Source of the DNA: Dehalococcoidia bacterium UBA1123
GTDB taxonomy: Bacteria; Chloroflexota; Dehalococcoidia; Lucifugimonadales; UBA1123
NCBI GenBank assembly: GCA_002313895.1
Contig: DCAW01000061.1
Coordinates: 33,750-39,542, forward strand
DNA length: 5,793 bases
Direction: 5' to 3'
Below the pieces are notes generated by a model. The model searched no databases, was not told the DNA's origin, and worked only from the letters and a program-made list of their open reading frames with translations. Made by a program: the position numbers and the translations under genes. Each line of letters begins with the position of its first letter. The stretch's first letter is position 1. Below, piece by piece: positions 5,090 to 5,793 of this stretch.

Positions 5090-5793
5090 TTACTCGTTAT
5101 TACCCATTTGAGGTAGGAACGATCCGAAATCGCTGAGTCCTCCAGACCTTTCGAGCTCTTCAGCTTTCTCCATTGCACCAGATATGACGCCCAAAAGCCC
5201 GAACTCAGCCTCACGGTCGAGATTCCTGACCCGCTTTTCTAACTCACCGAGTTGGTCGGTAAGGACCGATTGTTCTTGGTAAAGTTCGTCAAGCTCAGCC
5301 CAGCGGACTTCAATCTCTGTGTCCAGTTTTTTAGCCGATTCCTCTAAAGGTGCCATCTTCTCTTCAAACAGTGCGTCGCGCCGAGTCTCGAGCTGTTCGA
5401 TCTGGGCATCCCTCTCCGCCGAGTAAGCCTCCTCAAGGTTCTCCTGTTTGTCTTCTAGCTCATAAAAAGCATCTTCGATTTCACGGAACTTGGCTCGTGC
5501 GCTGGCTTCAAACTCCTCACGTATTTTCTCGGTTTCATCGTTGACCTCACGCTCTCGTTGTTGCCGCCGTTCGTCGAGAGATTGCCATGACTGTTCAAAG
5601 TCCTCTCGCATCTGGTCCTGTTCATCCTCAATTTCGCGCTGCCGAACCTGTTGCCATTCGTCGAATGCCCTGACCTGTTCATCTTCAATTTCGCGCCGCC
5701 GAACCTGTTGCCATTCGTCGAATGCCCTGCGGGAGCCTTCGGATTCAACCTGGGCTTCTCGCTGGCGGCCTTCCCGCCATTGATCGAATTCTC
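5090..5793 (-). CDS. Charged coiled-coil protein, N-terminus beyond the window
   Basis: 233 residues are visible; the frame is open to the right edge, so the start lies outside, and the ATG at 5611 is internal. The protein is almost wholly Glu/Arg/Gln/Asp-rich helix and should form a long coiled coil. Near the visible N-terminus is a tandem 19-residue repeat, RAFDEWQQVRRREIEDEQV, then RAFDEWQQVRQREIEDEQD. It is flanked by looser copies (EFDQWREGRQREA and REDFEQSWQSLDERRQQRE). The C-terminal 40 or so residues depart from this: EAEFGLLGVISGAMEKAEEL, then a Gly/Ser/Phe tail ending PQMGNNE. No signal peptide or membrane helix is visible. I do not recognise a family. A structural, cell-division or phage-type scaffold role would fit, but none is supported specifically. 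Confidence 0.75.
   Translation of the reverse strand, partial: EFDQWREGRQREAQVESEGSRRAFDEWQQVRRREIEDEQVRAFDEWQQVRQREIEDEQDQMREDFEQSWQSLDERRQQREREVNDETEKIREEFEASARAKFREIEDAFYELEDKQENLEEAYSAERDAQIEQLETRRDALFEEKMAPLEESAKKLDTEIEVRWAELDELYQEQSVLTDQLGELEKRVRNLDREAEFGLLGVISGAMEKAEELERSGGLSDFGSFLPQMGNNE
5615..5728 (-). repeat. 57-bp in-frame tandem duplication in the coiled-coil gene
   Basis: Units 5615-5671 and 5672-5728 differ at only three positions (54 of 57 identical). They encode the two 19-residue copies RAFDEWQQVR(R/Q)REIEDEQ(V/D). The near identity implies recent duplication or ongoing homogenisation. The looser flanking copies show that the same period was present before. Confidence 0.85.

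Noticed and set aside
5455..5783. Additional ORFs (97 codons each strand) across the coiled-coil repeat region
   Set aside because: They are out-of-frame readings of the tandem repeat, low-complexity, and the main minus frame stays open through the same bases.

Overview
The window looks like an accessory stretch of a bacterial chromosome with mid-range base composition. The best match I can offer is a marine Chloroflexota (SAR202/Dehalococcoidia-type) or similar metagenomic lineage. That assignment rests on recalled gene families, not on a search. There are no rRNA or tRNA genes, no transposase and no CRISPR array.

The centrepiece is a selenoprotein gene at 3315-3857 (+). Read conventionally it is two short ORFs split by TGA at 3615-3617. 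Read through, it is one 180-residue protein of the UGSC family, with the motif Sec101-Gly-Ser-Cys104 followed by Cys107. Directly 3' of the TGA is a 6-bp hairpin with a GUG apical loop, whose loop G lies 20 nt after the UGA. This is the geometry of a bacterial SECIS element. Upstream at 1133-2206 (+) is an intact 357-residue protein of a conserved family that I recall as a frequent neighbour of UGSC genes; its start is set by a good Shine-Dalgarno.

Between these two genes lies a decayed PAP2-type membrane phosphatase/phosphotransferase gene (2383-3248, +) with at least two nonsense codons and one frameshift. Other broken genes are a membrane-anchored surface protein with an in-frame amber codon (minus strand, running off the left edge) and an amidohydrolase cut off after its first third (4459-4986, +).

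The right side holds a small basic-tailed conserved hypothetical protein (3940-4248, -), convergent with the UGSC gene and separated from it by a 12-bp perfect inverted repeat. Beyond it is a long charged coiled-coil protein (5090 to the right edge, -) with a 19-residue tandem duplication.

The long non-coding stretch 498-1132 contains a structured leader for the left-hand gene, a six-unit 13-nt degenerate repeat, a stop-free frame without a start codon, and a terminator-like hairpin. Overall, an apparently functional selenoprotein module sits among genes that are being lost. The UGSC chemistry is not known to me, so the functional link between the selenoprotein and its partner is inference from gene neighbourhood.
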